A stretch of DNA of 9,735 nucleotides from Sphingobacteriales bacterium (lineage in GTDB: Bacteria > Bacteroidota > Bacteroidia > Chitinophagales > Chitinophagaceae): contig JAHEFC010000128.1 in NCBI GenBank assembly GCA_024640385.1, positions 1 to 9,735 on the forward strand, read 5' to 3'. This document shows positions 1 to 7,190 of this stretch, piece by piece. The position numbers and the translations under genes are program-made. Each line of letters begins with the position of its first letter. The first letter of the stretch is position 1. The notes under the pieces were generated by a model. That model searched no databases. It saw only the letters and a list, made by a program, of their open reading frames with translations, and was not told where the DNA came from.

Positions 1-533
1 TGCCCGGTGAAAAGCAGGGATACCGCCCAGGCAATACAACCAATAATGTTATTAAAGGCGAATTTCTTCTTGTCCATCTCTACAATACCAGCGATGATGG
101 GAGCAAATGTTCTGATGATGGGAATGAACCTGGAAAATATGATAGCACCACCGCCGTGTTTGTCGTAAAACTCTTTGGCGGTATACAGGTGTTTTTTCTT
201 GAATAGCAGCGTGTCTTTTCGCTTAAAAAGATATGGTCCGCTTTTAGCACCGAACCAGTAACCGACCATGTTTCCTATCACACCCGCGATAACCACAAGT
301 AATGTGACAATGAGGAGGTCGGTGAATTCGTGCCCTACGCCGCCAACTTCTGCAGCCAGTTCTGAGCTGTAAATGCCAGCCACGAAGAGAAGGGAATCGC
401 CGGGAAGGAAGAATCCGGCAAACAACCCTGTTTCAGCAAAAACAATGAACAGGAAAAGCCATAATCCTCCATTCTGGATGTAGAACTCAGGATTCAACAG
501 ATCACCAAAACCTATCTCTAATAATACCTGCAT
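1..533 (-). CDS. DedA family inner-membrane protein (VTT/SNARE-associated domain), C-terminus cut by window edge
   Basis: 177 residues are visible from the ATG at 533; the 3' end lies outside the window. DedA proteins are integral membrane proteins related to lipid scramblases and flippases, and they affect membrane homeostasis and tolerance of envelope stress. Family hallmarks are present: an acidic residue in FAETGL (E34), FLPGDSLL (D46), a glycine-rich membrane segment with GYWFG near 91-95, and the signature FSRFIPIIR at 133-141 followed by PIIAGI. E34, D46, R135 and R141 match in spacing the four residues reported as essential in E. coli YqjA (E39, D51, R130, R136); the alignment is mine, made by eye. 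Hydrophobic segments fall near 23-52, 72-95 and 143-176. The gene starts 9 nt after the stop of the upstream symporter on the same strand, so the two are probably co-transcribed. The transported substrate cannot be told from sequence. Confidence 0.93.
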   Translation of the reverse strand, partial: MQVLLEIGFGDLLNPEFYIQNGGLWLFLFIVFAETGLFAGFFLPGDSLLFVAGIYSSELAAEVGGVGHEFTDLLIVTLLVVIAGVIGNMVGYWFGAKSGPYLFKRKDTLLFKKKHLYTAKEFYDKHGGGAIIFSRFIPIIRTFAPIIAGIVEMDKKKFAFNNIIGCIAWAVSLLFTG

Positions 534-542
534 TTCAATTGG

Positions 543-1811
543 TTATAATTCTTCTTCTGTAATCAATTCATGGGGATTGATCAGTTCACCTTCCCATTTA
601 CTTACTGCTGTTGTTGCCAGGGCATTGCCTATCACATTGGTCATTGACCTGAACATATCACAGAAATGGTCTATGGGCAGGATCAGGGCAATGCCTTCCG
701 GTGGTATATTGAACATGGCACAGGTTGCAGTAACAACAACCAGGGAAGCTCTTGGCACACCGGCAATACCCTTGCTGGTAAGCATGAGTACCAGAAGCAT
801 AGTGAGTTGTGTAGGCAGATCAAGCGGCACATTGTATACCTGGGCAATAAATATGCTGGCAAAGGTCATGTACATCATACTGCCGTCGAGGTTAAAGCTA
901 TACCCCAGGGGCAGAATGAATGCAACGATCTTATTCTTACATCCGAAGGCTTCGAGTTCTTCCACCAGTTTGGGAAATACGGCTTCACTGCTGGTGGTGC
1001 TGAAGGCGATGGCCAGCGGATTCAGGATACGCTTGATGAGCTCAAACAGCCTGTTTCCCAGGATCATGTATCCCACTAAAAGCATGAGCACCCATAGTGA
1101 GAATATGCCCACCAGGAAGGCTCCGAAATATTTTATGTATACCACCAGAATGCTTTCAATGCCATAAGTGGCCACCACGGCAGCGATGGCGCCAAATACA
1201 CCCAGTGGCGCAAAATTCATCACATATCCCACCATTTTAAGAATGATATGGGCTACGGTATCCAGGGCATGTATGATCGATTTTGCGCGTTCGCCGATAT
1301 GAGCCATGGCAACGCCGAAAAATATGGAGAACACCACGATCTGAAGGATCTCGTTGGTGGCCATGGCTTCGAATATGCTTTTCGGGAAAAGATGGGTAAC
1401 AAAATCATTCAGCGAAAACGCATTCGTTTTACCCAACACATCTTTCGCCCCACTGAGGTCGCCGGCCCCTGGAGTGAACCCGGTTCCCGGATGCAGGAGA
1501 TTGACCCAGAACATGCCGATCAGCAGCGACAGCAAAGATGCAGTAATGAACCATAGCAGTGCTTTGCCTCCCACCCTGCCCACGGTTTTGAGATCACCCA
1601 GTTTGGCAATACCCACCACGAGGGTAGAGAAAACCAGGGGTGCAATGATCATTTGAACCAACCTGAGGAATATGGTGGTGAGTAACTTGAATTTCGATGA
1701 AATGCTGGTAATGAATTCGGTAGACGAATTGATATGGATCATGTAACCAATGACCACACCAATCACCATGGAAAGGAGAATGTAGATCGTTAAACGGTTA
1801 CCTTTTTGCAT
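543..1811 (-). CDS. Dicarboxylate/amino acid:cation symporter (DAACS family, GltP/DctA-like)
   Basis: Multi-pass secondary transporter of 422 residues, the usual length for the family, which imports glutamate/aspartate or C4-dicarboxylates using a proton or Na+ gradient. Numbered from the ATG at 1811: the serine-rich re-entrant hairpin HP1 is STTSSEAVFP (271-280), the TM7 NMDGT-type motif is NLDGS (307-311), HP2 is the GIAGVPRAS stretch (348-356), and TM8 is DHFCDMFRSMTNVIGN (381-396). The TM8 Asp385, Arg388, Ser389 and Asn392 match GltPh D394, R397, T398 and N401, which contact substrate and cation. The position matching GltPh D405 is Asn396. An in-frame TTG at 1820 would add three residues (M/L-R-P); I chose the ATG because it is the stronger codon and gives the N-terminal sequence MQKGNRLTIYI. 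It lies 9 nt upstream of the dedA-like gene. Substrate is not certain; the HP1 and TM8 sequences look somewhat closer to DctA. Confidence 0.93.
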   Translation of the reverse strand: MQKGNRLTIYILLSMVIGVVIGYMIHINSSTEFITSISSKFKLLTTIFLRLVQMIIAPLVFSTLVVGIAKLGDLKTVGRVGGKALLWFITASLLSLLIGMFWVNLLHPGTGFTPGAGDLSGAKDVLGKTNAFSLNDFVTHLFPKSIFEAMATNEILQIVVFSIFFGVAMAHIGERAKSIIHALDTVAHIILKMVGYVMNFAPLGVFGAIAAVVATYGIESILVVYIKYFGAFLVGIFSLWVLMLLVGYMILGNRLFELIKRILNPLAIAFSTTSSEAVFPKLVEELEAFGCKNKIVAFILPLGYSFNLDGSMMYMTFASIFIAQVYNVPLDLPTQLTMLLVLMLTSKGIAGVPRASLVVVTATCAMFNIPPEGIALILPIDHFCDMFRSMTNVIGNALATTAVSKWEGELINPHELITEEEL

Positions 1812-1903
1812 AGGTCGCAATATAAACCATTTATGTTACTGTTCATGTCTCTGCACCCTCCTGCATTTTATCAAAAAGATGGATGGTGAAATGCGGAATT
1901 CTT

Positions 1904-1911
1904 TATCTTTC
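1904..1911 (+). promoter_or_regulatory. Possible -7 element for the APC permease
   Basis: TATCTTTC matches seven of eight positions of the Bacteroidota -7 consensus TAnnTTTG if the final G is allowed to be C. It lies 34 nt before the permease ATG. No TTTG -33 element sits at the expected distance upstream, so this is a weak call. Confidence 0.3.
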
Positions 1912-1945
1912 CGAATTCTATTACAGACCACATTTATAAAAGCAT

Positions 1946-3475
1946 ATGAGTTTATTCAGAACTAAGGATCTTGAGGCCATGCTCGCGCACACCAGGGATC
2001 AGGAAAAAGGATTGAAGAGAACCCTGGGCGCTGGCAACCTGGTAGCATTAGGTATTGGTGCCATTATCGGTGCCGGATTGTTTGTAAGAACTGCAGCTGC
2101 GGCTGGTCAGGCTGCCGGACCGGCAGTGACCATATCTTTCATTATCGCTGCGGTAGGATGTGCTTTTGCAGGGCTATGTTATGCGGAATTCGCTGCCATG
2201 ATCCCCATTGCGGGAAGTGCCTATGCATATTCCTATGTAACCATGGGTGAAATGATAGCCTGGATCATAGGGTGGGCTTTGATCATGGAGTATGCATTGG
2301 GTGCCGCAACGGTATCCATTGCCTGGAGCGAATACCTTAATAAGTTACTGGGAGGAAGGATCCCCTATGAATGGTGCCACTCGCCGTTGGAAAGCTTCAC
2401 GGATTCTGCCGGTGTGCTGCATTCCGGCATCATCAATGCCCCCGCTCTCGTCATATTATTATTATTGACGCTACTGCTGATCAAGGGTACCCAGGAAAGC
2501 GCCATGGTCAATGCAGTGATCGTGTTCATTAAAGTGGCCATCGTTCTGATCTTTATTGCGGTAGGCTGGAACTTTATGAAACCTGAAAACCACACTCCTT
2601 ATATCATCCCCGAGGGAACAAAACCGGTTCTTGATGCGGCAGGAAAGGAACTGGTGAATTACGACGGGTTCTTTAAACACGGATGGGGTGGCGTACTCGG
2701 AGGTGCAGCCATTGTATTCTTCGCATTCATAGGATTTGATGCGGTAAGTACCGCCGCGCAGGAAGCCAAAAATCCCAAAAGGGATATGCCAATAGGCATA
2801 CTAGGTTCGCTGGTGGTATGTACCATACTTTATATACTGTTTGGACATGTGCTGACCGGTGTAGCCAACTGGCAGGATTTTGTTGATCCGGAAAAAGGAA
2901 GGGAAGCTTCAGTAGCTTATGCCATTTCTACATTCATGACAGGCTACGGATGGTTAGCAACGGCTGTTACTGTAGCTATCCTTGCGGGTTTTTCATCAGT
3001 AATACTGGTGATGCTGATGGGCCAGAGCCGGATATTCTATACCATGGCCAATGACGGGCTGATCCCTAAGGCATTTGGTGAACTTCATCCAAAATTCAAA
3101 ACCCCTTATAAGGCCAATTGGATCCTGTTTTTATTTGTGGGTGCATTTGCAGCCTTTGTTCCGGGCCATGTTGCCGGAGACCTTACCTCGTTTGGAACCC
3201 TGTTCGCCTTTGTTCTGGTGAGTTTGGGTGTCTGGATCATGAGGAGGAAGAATCCGGAAATGGTCAGACCATTTAAAACTCCGTTGGTTCCGCTGGTTCC
3301 CATACTTGGTGCAGTGATCTGCCTGGGCATGATCGTCGCGATCGATGGTCGTACACTCAAATTCGCATTTGGCTGGATGGCTGTAGGTCTGCTGGTATAT
3401 TTCTTATACAGCAGGAAGCGCAGCAAGCTCCATAATCCGGGTGAGATCCTTCCTAAGGCTAAAGACTTCAATTAG
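1946..3475 (+). CDS. APC superfamily amino acid permease, cationic amino acid transporter type
   Basis: 509-residue integral membrane transporter for amino acids, probably cationic or small neutral ones, exchanged or symported with protons across the inner membrane. After a short cytoplasmic N-terminus resembling those of bacterial CAT homologues (MSLFRTKDLEAML), TM1 carries the unwound substrate-binding motif GIGAIIGAGLF (36-46). TM6 and the following loop carry FFAFIGFDAVSTAAQE then AKNPKRDMP (258-282), a strong signature of the CAT/YfnA/GkApcT branch. GQSRIFYTMANDGLIPKAF (359-377) is the conserved loop after TM8, and about 12-13 hydrophobic segments are present. A loop near 138-160 and another near 208-245 are longer and polar. 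The ATG at 1946 is the only sensible start. The stop codon TAG at 3473-3475 directly abuts the heptamer repeat array. It is transcribed away from the divergent symporter. The exact substrate cannot be decided. Confidence 0.94.
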   Translation: MSLFRTKDLEAMLAHTRDQEKGLKRTLGAGNLVALGIGAIIGAGLFVRTAAAAGQAAGPAVTISFIIAAVGCAFAGLCYAEFAAMIPIAGSAYAYSYVTMGEMIAWIIGWALIMEYALGAATVSIAWSEYLNKLLGGRIPYEWCHSPLESFTDSAGVLHSGIINAPALVILLLLTLLLIKGTQESAMVNAVIVFIKVAIVLIFIAVGWNFMKPENHTPYIIPEGTKPVLDAAGKELVNYDGFFKHGWGGVLGGAAIVFFAFIGFDAVSTAAQEAKNPKRDMPIGILGSLVVCTILYILFGHVLTGVANWQDFVDPEKGREASVAYAISTFMTGYGWLATAVTVAILAGFSSVILVMLMGQSRIFYTMANDGLIPKAFGELHPKFKTPYKANWILFLFVGAFAAFVPGHVAGDLTSFGTLFAFVLVSLGVWIMRRKNPEMVRPFKTPLVPLVPILGAVICLGMIVAIDGRTLKFAFGWMAVGLLVYFLYSRKRSKLHNPGEILPKAKDFN

Positions 3476-3548
3476 CAGGTTGCAGGTTACAGGTTACAGG
3501 TTGCAGGTTACAGGTTACAGGTTGCAGGTTGCAGGTTACAGGTTGCAG
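3476..3548 (+). repeat. Tandem heptamer array, ten CAGGTTR units (left arm of a long inverted repeat)
   Basis: Ten uninterrupted 7-nt units CAGGTTG or CAGGTTA run from 3476 to 3545, followed by a broken CAG. The last base of successive units reads G A A G A A G G A G; all other positions are invariant. The array starts immediately after the permease stop codon. Units 5 to 8 and the start of unit 9 (3504-3535) are complementary to 3592-3623. The seven-base unit length and lack of spacers rule out CRISPR; a downstream reading frame through it is only the repeat translated. Confidence 0.97.
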
Positions 3549-3559
3549 ATAAGATCTTC

Positions 3560-3585
3560 AAAGGTTAGGAAACTAACCTTTTTTT
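3560..3585 (+). terminator. Intrinsic terminator of the permease gene, nested in the repeat loop
   Basis: A perfect 9-bp stem AAAGGTTAG (3560-3568) pairs with CTAACCTTT (3573-3581) around a GAAA tetraloop of the stable GNRA class, followed by a run of seven T (3579-3585). It lies 85 nt after the permease stop and before the yebC promoter. It sits wholly inside the loop formed by the flanking inverted heptamer arms. Confidence 0.88.
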
Positions 3586-3591
3586 ATTCCC

Positions 3592-3637
3592 CCTGCAACC
3601 TGCGACCTGTAACCTGTAACCTGCAAAATGCAGCCTG
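3592..3637 (+). repeat. Inverted heptamer copies (right arm of the long hairpin)
   Basis: Reverse-orientation copies of the same heptamer: a partial CCTG (3592-3595), then CAACCTG, CGACCTG, TAACCTG and TAACCTG (3596-3623), then two decayed units CAAAATG and CAGCCTG (3624-3637). The stretch 3592-3623 pairs with 3504-3535 over 32 positions; the single variant base, G3604 against T3523, would be a G-U wobble in RNA. The arm ends 8 nt before the -7 element of yebC. Confidence 0.93.
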
Positions 3638-3645
3638 ATTTTACC

Positions 3646-3653
3646 TACCTTTG
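3646..3653 (+). promoter_or_regulatory. Promoter -7 element (TACCTTTG) for yebC
   Basis: TACCTTTG matches all six fixed positions of the Bacteroidota -7 consensus TAnnTTTG. It lies 18 nt before the yebC ATG, giving a predicted leader of roughly 10-14 nt with no Shine-Dalgarno sequence. No TTTG -33 element is visible at the normal spacing; that position lies in the decayed repeat units. The 17 bases around it (3641-3657) recur exactly at 9452-9468. Confidence 0.7.
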
Positions 3654-3671
3654 CAGCGCTAAATTGCTAAT

Positions 3672-4394
3672 ATGGGTCGCATATTTGAAGTAAGAAAATC
3701 CACCATGTTCGCCAGGTGGGACAAGATGGCGAAACAGTTTTCCCGGATCGGAAAGGAAATTGTTATTGCAGTTAAAGCAGGCGGGCCTGATCCCAATACG
3801 AATCCAGCCCTGAGAAGGTGCATGTTGAACGCCAAGGCAGTCAATATGCCTAAGGACCGCGTGGAAGCCGCGATCAAACGAGCCTCAGGAAAGGAAATGG
3901 CCAACTATGATGAGATATTGTACGAAGGCTATGGCCCTCATGGTGTTGCCATCCTCGTTGAAACAGCAACTGATAACCACGTAAGAACTGTGGCCAATGT
4001 AAAGTCTCATTTCAATAAAGGCAATGGCACCCTGGGAAACAGCGGCAGTGTAAGTTTCCAGTTCGCAAAAATGGGTGTGTTCAAATTAAAACCTGAAGGT
4101 CTCAATATAGAAGAACTTGAACTTGAACTGATCGATGCAGGCCTGGAAGAGATGGGCGAAAGCACAGACGAAGATGGCAATGAAGTGATCGTTCTAAGGG
4201 TCGGTTTTGCCGATTTTGGTAAGATGCAAAAAGCACTTGAAGACAAAAAACTCACTCCCCTGAGTTCGGAACTGGAATGGATACCCCTGAATACGGTTGA
4301 ATTGGGTGAAGAAGAAGCCCAGGATGTGCTGAAACTGGTAGACAGGCTGGAACAGGACGAAGACGTTCAGAAAGTATTCCACAACCTTAAATAA
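3672..4394 (+). CDS. yebC: YebC/TACO1 family protein
   Basis: 240-residue cytoplasmic protein of the YebC/PmpR/TACO1 family. Members were first described as DNA-binding regulators; more recent work on bacterial and mitochondrial members points to a role on the ribosome, helping translation through difficult stretches such as polyproline. Conserved blocks: a basic N-terminus with [19 protein letters not shown] (23-41), [19 protein letters not shown] (53-71), [10 protein letters not shown] (84-93), [14 protein letters not shown] (101-114), GSVSFQF (125-131), and an acidic ferredoxin-like C-terminal region rich in Glu. The start [20 protein letters not shown] differs from the MAGHSKWANI start of proteobacterial YebC and is the form I associate with Bacteroidota. 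The start follows a consensus -7 element. The stop TAA is directly followed by the ATG of the DCC gene, so the two are co-transcribed and probably translationally coupled. Confidence 0.96.
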   Translation: MGRIFEVRKSTMFARWDKMAKQFSRIGKEIVIAVKAGGPDPNTNPALRRCMLNAKAVNMPKDRVEAAIKRASGKEMANYDEILYEGYGPHGVAILVETATDNHVRTVANVKSHFNKGNGTLGNSGSVSFQFAKMGVFKLKPEGLNIEELELELIDAGLEEMGESTDEDGNEVIVLRVGFADFGKMQKALEDKKLTPLSSELEWIPLNTVELGEEEAQDVLKLVDRLEQDEDVQKVFHNLK

Positions 4395-4796
4395 ATGGAA
4401 GCCTCGCCCGTCATATACTTTGATGGGGTATGCAATCTGTGTACAGGCGCAGTGCAGTTTGTTTTGAAAAGGGACAGAAAGGAGGTCTTCCAGTTTGCTT
4501 CCCTGCAGGGTGAAGCAGGGCAGAAAATGTTATTGGAAAATGAGCTTCCCTCTCATCATTATAAATCCTTCATCATTGAGGAAAACGGGAAGATTTATAC
4601 CGGGTCCACGGCTGCATTGAGAGTGCTTAAATTACTGGGCGGGTTATGGCCTGTTCTGTACGTATTTATCATCGTGCCGCCATTCGTCAGGGATGCCGTA
4701 TACAATTTCATTTCGGACCACAGGTATAAATGGTTTGGCAAAAAAGAAAGCTGCTGGCTGCCAAAGCCAGAATGGGAAAAAAGATTTTTGGCATGA
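4395..4796 (+). CDS. DCC family thiol-disulfide oxidoreductase-like protein (DUF393, YuxK-like)
   Basis: 133-residue protein of the DUF393 family, named after its Asp-Cys-Cys motif. The signature is at the N-terminus: YFDGVCNLC (8-16), with D10, C13 and C16, a CxxC that resembles a thioredoxin-type active site; redox activity is inferred from this and has little direct proof in the family. Also typical are FQFASLQGEAG (32-42), the STAALRVLKLLGG stretch (71-83) and a hydrophobic segment near 85-96, then a C-terminal ESCWLPKPEWEKRF (118-131) with the conserved Cys-x-x-Pro. There is no signal peptide. It follows yebC without a single intervening base, and ends 4 nt from the stop codon of the convergent E1 gene, with no terminator between. 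A link to YebC function is not evident beyond shared transcription. Confidence 0.92.
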   Translation: MEASPVIYFDGVCNLCTGAVQFVLKRDRKEVFQFASLQGEAGQKMLLENELPSHHYKSFIIEENGKIYTGSTAALRVLKLLGGLWPVLYVFIIVPPFVRDAVYNFISDHRYKWFGKKESCWLPKPEWEKRFLA

Positions 4797-4800
4797 TCGC

Positions 4801-7185
4801 TTATTCCGCCATCATCTCCTTTACTACAGAGATGATATCTTCTGTATTGGGTTTTGAAAAATAATCCCCATCACTGCCATAACCTGGTCTGTGCGCTTTT
4901 GCTGTCAGGGTTCTGGGGCTCACATCGAGCCAACGGTAACCACCCTGCTCTTCCATTACTTTATTGAACATATAGGCGGCAGCACCTCCCGGAACGTCTT
5001 CGTCAATAAAACAGATCCTGCTGGTTTTCTTTAAAGACTCAAGGATGATATGTCCCGTATCAAAAGGAAGCAGTGTTTGAACGTCTATGATTTCACAGCT
5101 TATCCCAAGTTCATCCAATATTTCTGCTGCTTCCACTACAATTCTCAATGTTGATCCGTAAGAAACAAGGGTGATCTCGTTGCCTTCCCTGATCACTTCC
5201 GGCACACCCAGGGCAACACGGATATCCATTAAATTAGAAGGAAGTTTTTCCTTTAAGCGATAGCCATTCAGAGATTCTATGATGAGGCCCGGTTCACAGC
5301 TGTCGAGCAAAGTGTTATACATTCCAACTGCCTGCACCATATTCCTGGGAACACATACATGAATTCCCCGCAATGAGTTAATGATCATACCCATAGGCGA
5401 ACCTGAATGCCATATCCCTTCGAGCCTGTGGCCTCTTGTTCTGACAATAAGCGGTGCCGCCTGGCGTCCTGCAGTTCTGAACTGCAGCGTGGCCAGATCA
5501 TCGCTCAATGGCTGCAGACCGTATAAAAGGTAATCGATATACTGAATTTCGGCAATGGGCCTGAGTCCACGCATGGCCATTCCAATACCCTGCCCAATAA
5601 TAGTCAGTTCCCTTATACCTGTATCGAAGATCCTGTTCTCTCCGTACTTATCCTGCAAACCTGCGAAGCCCTGGTTCACGTCACCGATCTTGCCTACATC
5701 TTCACCAAATGCAAATACAAGAGGATTTGCTGCAAACAACTGATCGAAATAACGATTAAGCACTTCATAGCCATTTGTCATAGGTGCATCCGCGGCATAG
5801 TCCGGATGTACTGACTTCACATCCCTGGCAGCGCCATTACCTTCATAATGAAGATGGGTGTTATACAGCTGCTCACTCTCCTTCTGCAGCAATTCGTAGT
5901 AGGCTTTGGCAGCGGAATGATGTTCTGGTTTTGAGAAATTAATAGCCCTCCTCAATGCTTTAAAAATATCGCGTCGCAATGGTTCGCGATTTGCTTTTAG
6001 TTCCTCCACCAGATCATTCAGCTTTTCATTTTCTTCTGTTGCAGCAATCATATTGTTGATGATCTCTATCACTTTTGCCACTTCTTCACGGATGGGGGCA
6101 TGGAAGCTGTCCCAGGCATCTTCCCTGCATTGACGCACGAATTGTTTGGCATCATGTTCTATATCTATCAGTTCTTCATCTTCTGCCAGCATATTCTCGA
6201 TCACCCATTCCCTCATCTTCCGGATACAATCCCAGTTTCTTTCCCATTCAAGCCTTTCAGGTGTTTTATACCGTTCATGACTGCCGGATGTTGAATGACC
6301 CTGGGGTTGCGTCACTTCTTCTACATGAAACAGTACCGGAATATGCTTATCCCGTGCTTTCTGAATACCATCTTCAAATGCTTCACACATACCAGCATAG
6401 TCCCATGCTTTTACCTTATAAATAAGCAGTCCGTTGCTGTCGTCTTTTTTTTGAAAACCCTTTAGCGCTTCTGAAATAGATCCTTTGGCTGTCTGGTATT
6501 TTCGGGGAACAGAAATGCCGTATCCATCGTCCCATATAAAGATCGCGAGGGGGACCTGCAGCACTGAAGCCGCATTTACTGTTTCCCAGAAATGGCCTTC
6601 GCTGGTGGATGCATCGCCGATGGTACAGAAGCAAACTTCGTCGCCATTATTGGATAATGTATCGATCTCTTTGATACCAGGCGTTTTTCTGAACAGTTTT
6701 GATGCAAACGCAAGTCCGAGAGACCTGGGCATCTGGCCGGCCGTAGGGGCCATGCCAGCACAAATATTTTTCCTGTTCACCAGGTCCAGGAATTTCCCGT
6801 TACCGTCAATAAAAGGAGTGGCGAAATGGGAATTCATCTGCCTTCCACCGCTGTGGGGGTCATGGGCTATATCAGGATCCGCGTAAAGCTGCGCAAAAAA
6901 TTCAGTCACCGATGCGGTGCCGGTTGCAAAGGCGAAAGTCTGGTCCCGGTAATAACCGCTGTAAAAGTCGCCAGGCCTGAAAAACTTGGCCATAGCCACC
7001 TGGGGAACTTCTTTACCGTCGCCGAAAATGCCAAACTTGGCCTTCCCGGTCAACACCTCTTTTCTACCCAGCAGACTGGCTTCCCGGCTTTCGCAAGCCA
7101 GGCGGTAATCTTTAAGAACCTGTTCCCTGAACGCTTCAAATGAAAGCTTTTCAGCGAGCAACTCGTTTGATATGGCATCGTTCAT
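4801..7185 (-). CDS. Fused alpha-beta E1 component of a 2-oxoacid (probably branched-chain) dehydrogenase complex
   Basis: 794-residue thiamine diphosphate enzyme carrying both E1 subunits in one chain. E1 decarboxylates a 2-oxoacid and passes the acyl group to lipoyl-E2. The alpha part (about 1-360) has YYRDQTFAFATG (78-89), the TPP-binding stretch IGDASTSEG (189-197) to N204 and IWDDGYGIS (217-225), and the loop GHSTSGSHERYK (296-307), which resembles the phosphorylation loop of branched-chain E1alpha. A charged, probably helical linker (about 360-465) follows. The beta part (465-794) has FAFGEDVG (491-498), FDTGIRE with the TPP N1'-contacting glutamate E526, GLRPIAEIQYIDY (540-552), HSG at 593-595, and LLPFDT (705-710). 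Fusion of alpha and beta is common in Bacteroidota. No E2 or E3 gene is in the window. The start at 7185 lies 5 nt after a perfect -7 element. Pyruvate or another 2-oxoacid as substrate cannot be excluded. Confidence 0.92.
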   Translation of the reverse strand: MNDAISNELLAEKLSFEAFREQVLKDYRLACESREASLLGRKEVLTGKAKFGIFGDGKEVPQVAMAKFFRPGDFYSGYYRDQTFAFATGTASVTEFFAQLYADPDIAHDPHSGGRQMNSHFATPFIDGNGKFLDLVNRKNICAGMAPTAGQMPRSLGLAFASKLFRKTPGIKEIDTLSNNGDEVCFCTIGDASTSEGHFWETVNAASVLQVPLAIFIWDDGYGISVPRKYQTAKGSISEALKGFQKKDDSNGLLIYKVKAWDYAGMCEAFEDGIQKARDKHIPVLFHVEEVTQPQGHSTSGSHERYKTPERLEWERNWDCIRKMREWVIENMLAEDEELIDIEHDAKQFVRQCREDAWDSFHAPIREEVAKVIEIINNMIAATEENEKLNDLVEELKANREPLRRDIFKALRRAINFSKPEHHSAAKAYYELLQKESEQLYNTHLHYEGNGAARDVKSVHPDYAADAPMTNGYEVLNRYFDQLFAANPLVFAFGEDVGKIGDVNQGFAGLQDKYGENRIFDTGIRELTIIGQGIGMAMRGLRPIAEIQYIDYLLYGLQPLSDDLATLQFRTAGRQAAPLIVRTRGHRLEGIWHSGSPMGMIINSLRGIHVCVPRNMVQAVGMYNTLLDSCEPGLIIESLNGYRLKEKLPSNLMDIRVALGVPEVIREGNEITLVSYGSTLRIVVEAAEILDELGISCEIIDVQTLLPFDTGHIILESLKKTSRICFIDEDVPGGAAAYMFNKVMEEQGGYRWLDVSPRTLTAKAHRPGYGSDGDYFSKPNTEDIISVVKEMMAE

Positions 7186-7190
7186 GGAGG

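Noticed and set aside
577..1656. Several plus-strand open frames opposite the symporter
   Set aside because: They are antisense to a well-supported transporter gene, show no family motifs and lack promoters.
1809..1820. TTG at 1820 as symporter start
   Set aside because: It adds only three residues before a good ATG at 1811, and no -7 element or ribosome-binding sequence favours it.
3476..3637. CRISPR-like array
   Set aside because: Units are 7 nt in direct tandem with no spacers, no leader and no cas genes.
3441..3638. Open frame of about 65 codons overlapping the permease end and the repeats
   Set aside because: It is the heptamer array read in frame (a seven-residue period such as LQVTGYR), it overlaps the permease in another frame and has no start signals.
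4754..4770. Small hairpin CTGGCT/AGCCAG as terminator of the DCC gene
   Set aside because: It lies inside the coding sequence, has only six pairs and no T-run directly after it.
5555..7143. Plus-strand open frames opposite the E1 gene
   Set aside because: They are antisense to a gene with conserved motifs throughout; their composition is that of a complementary strand.
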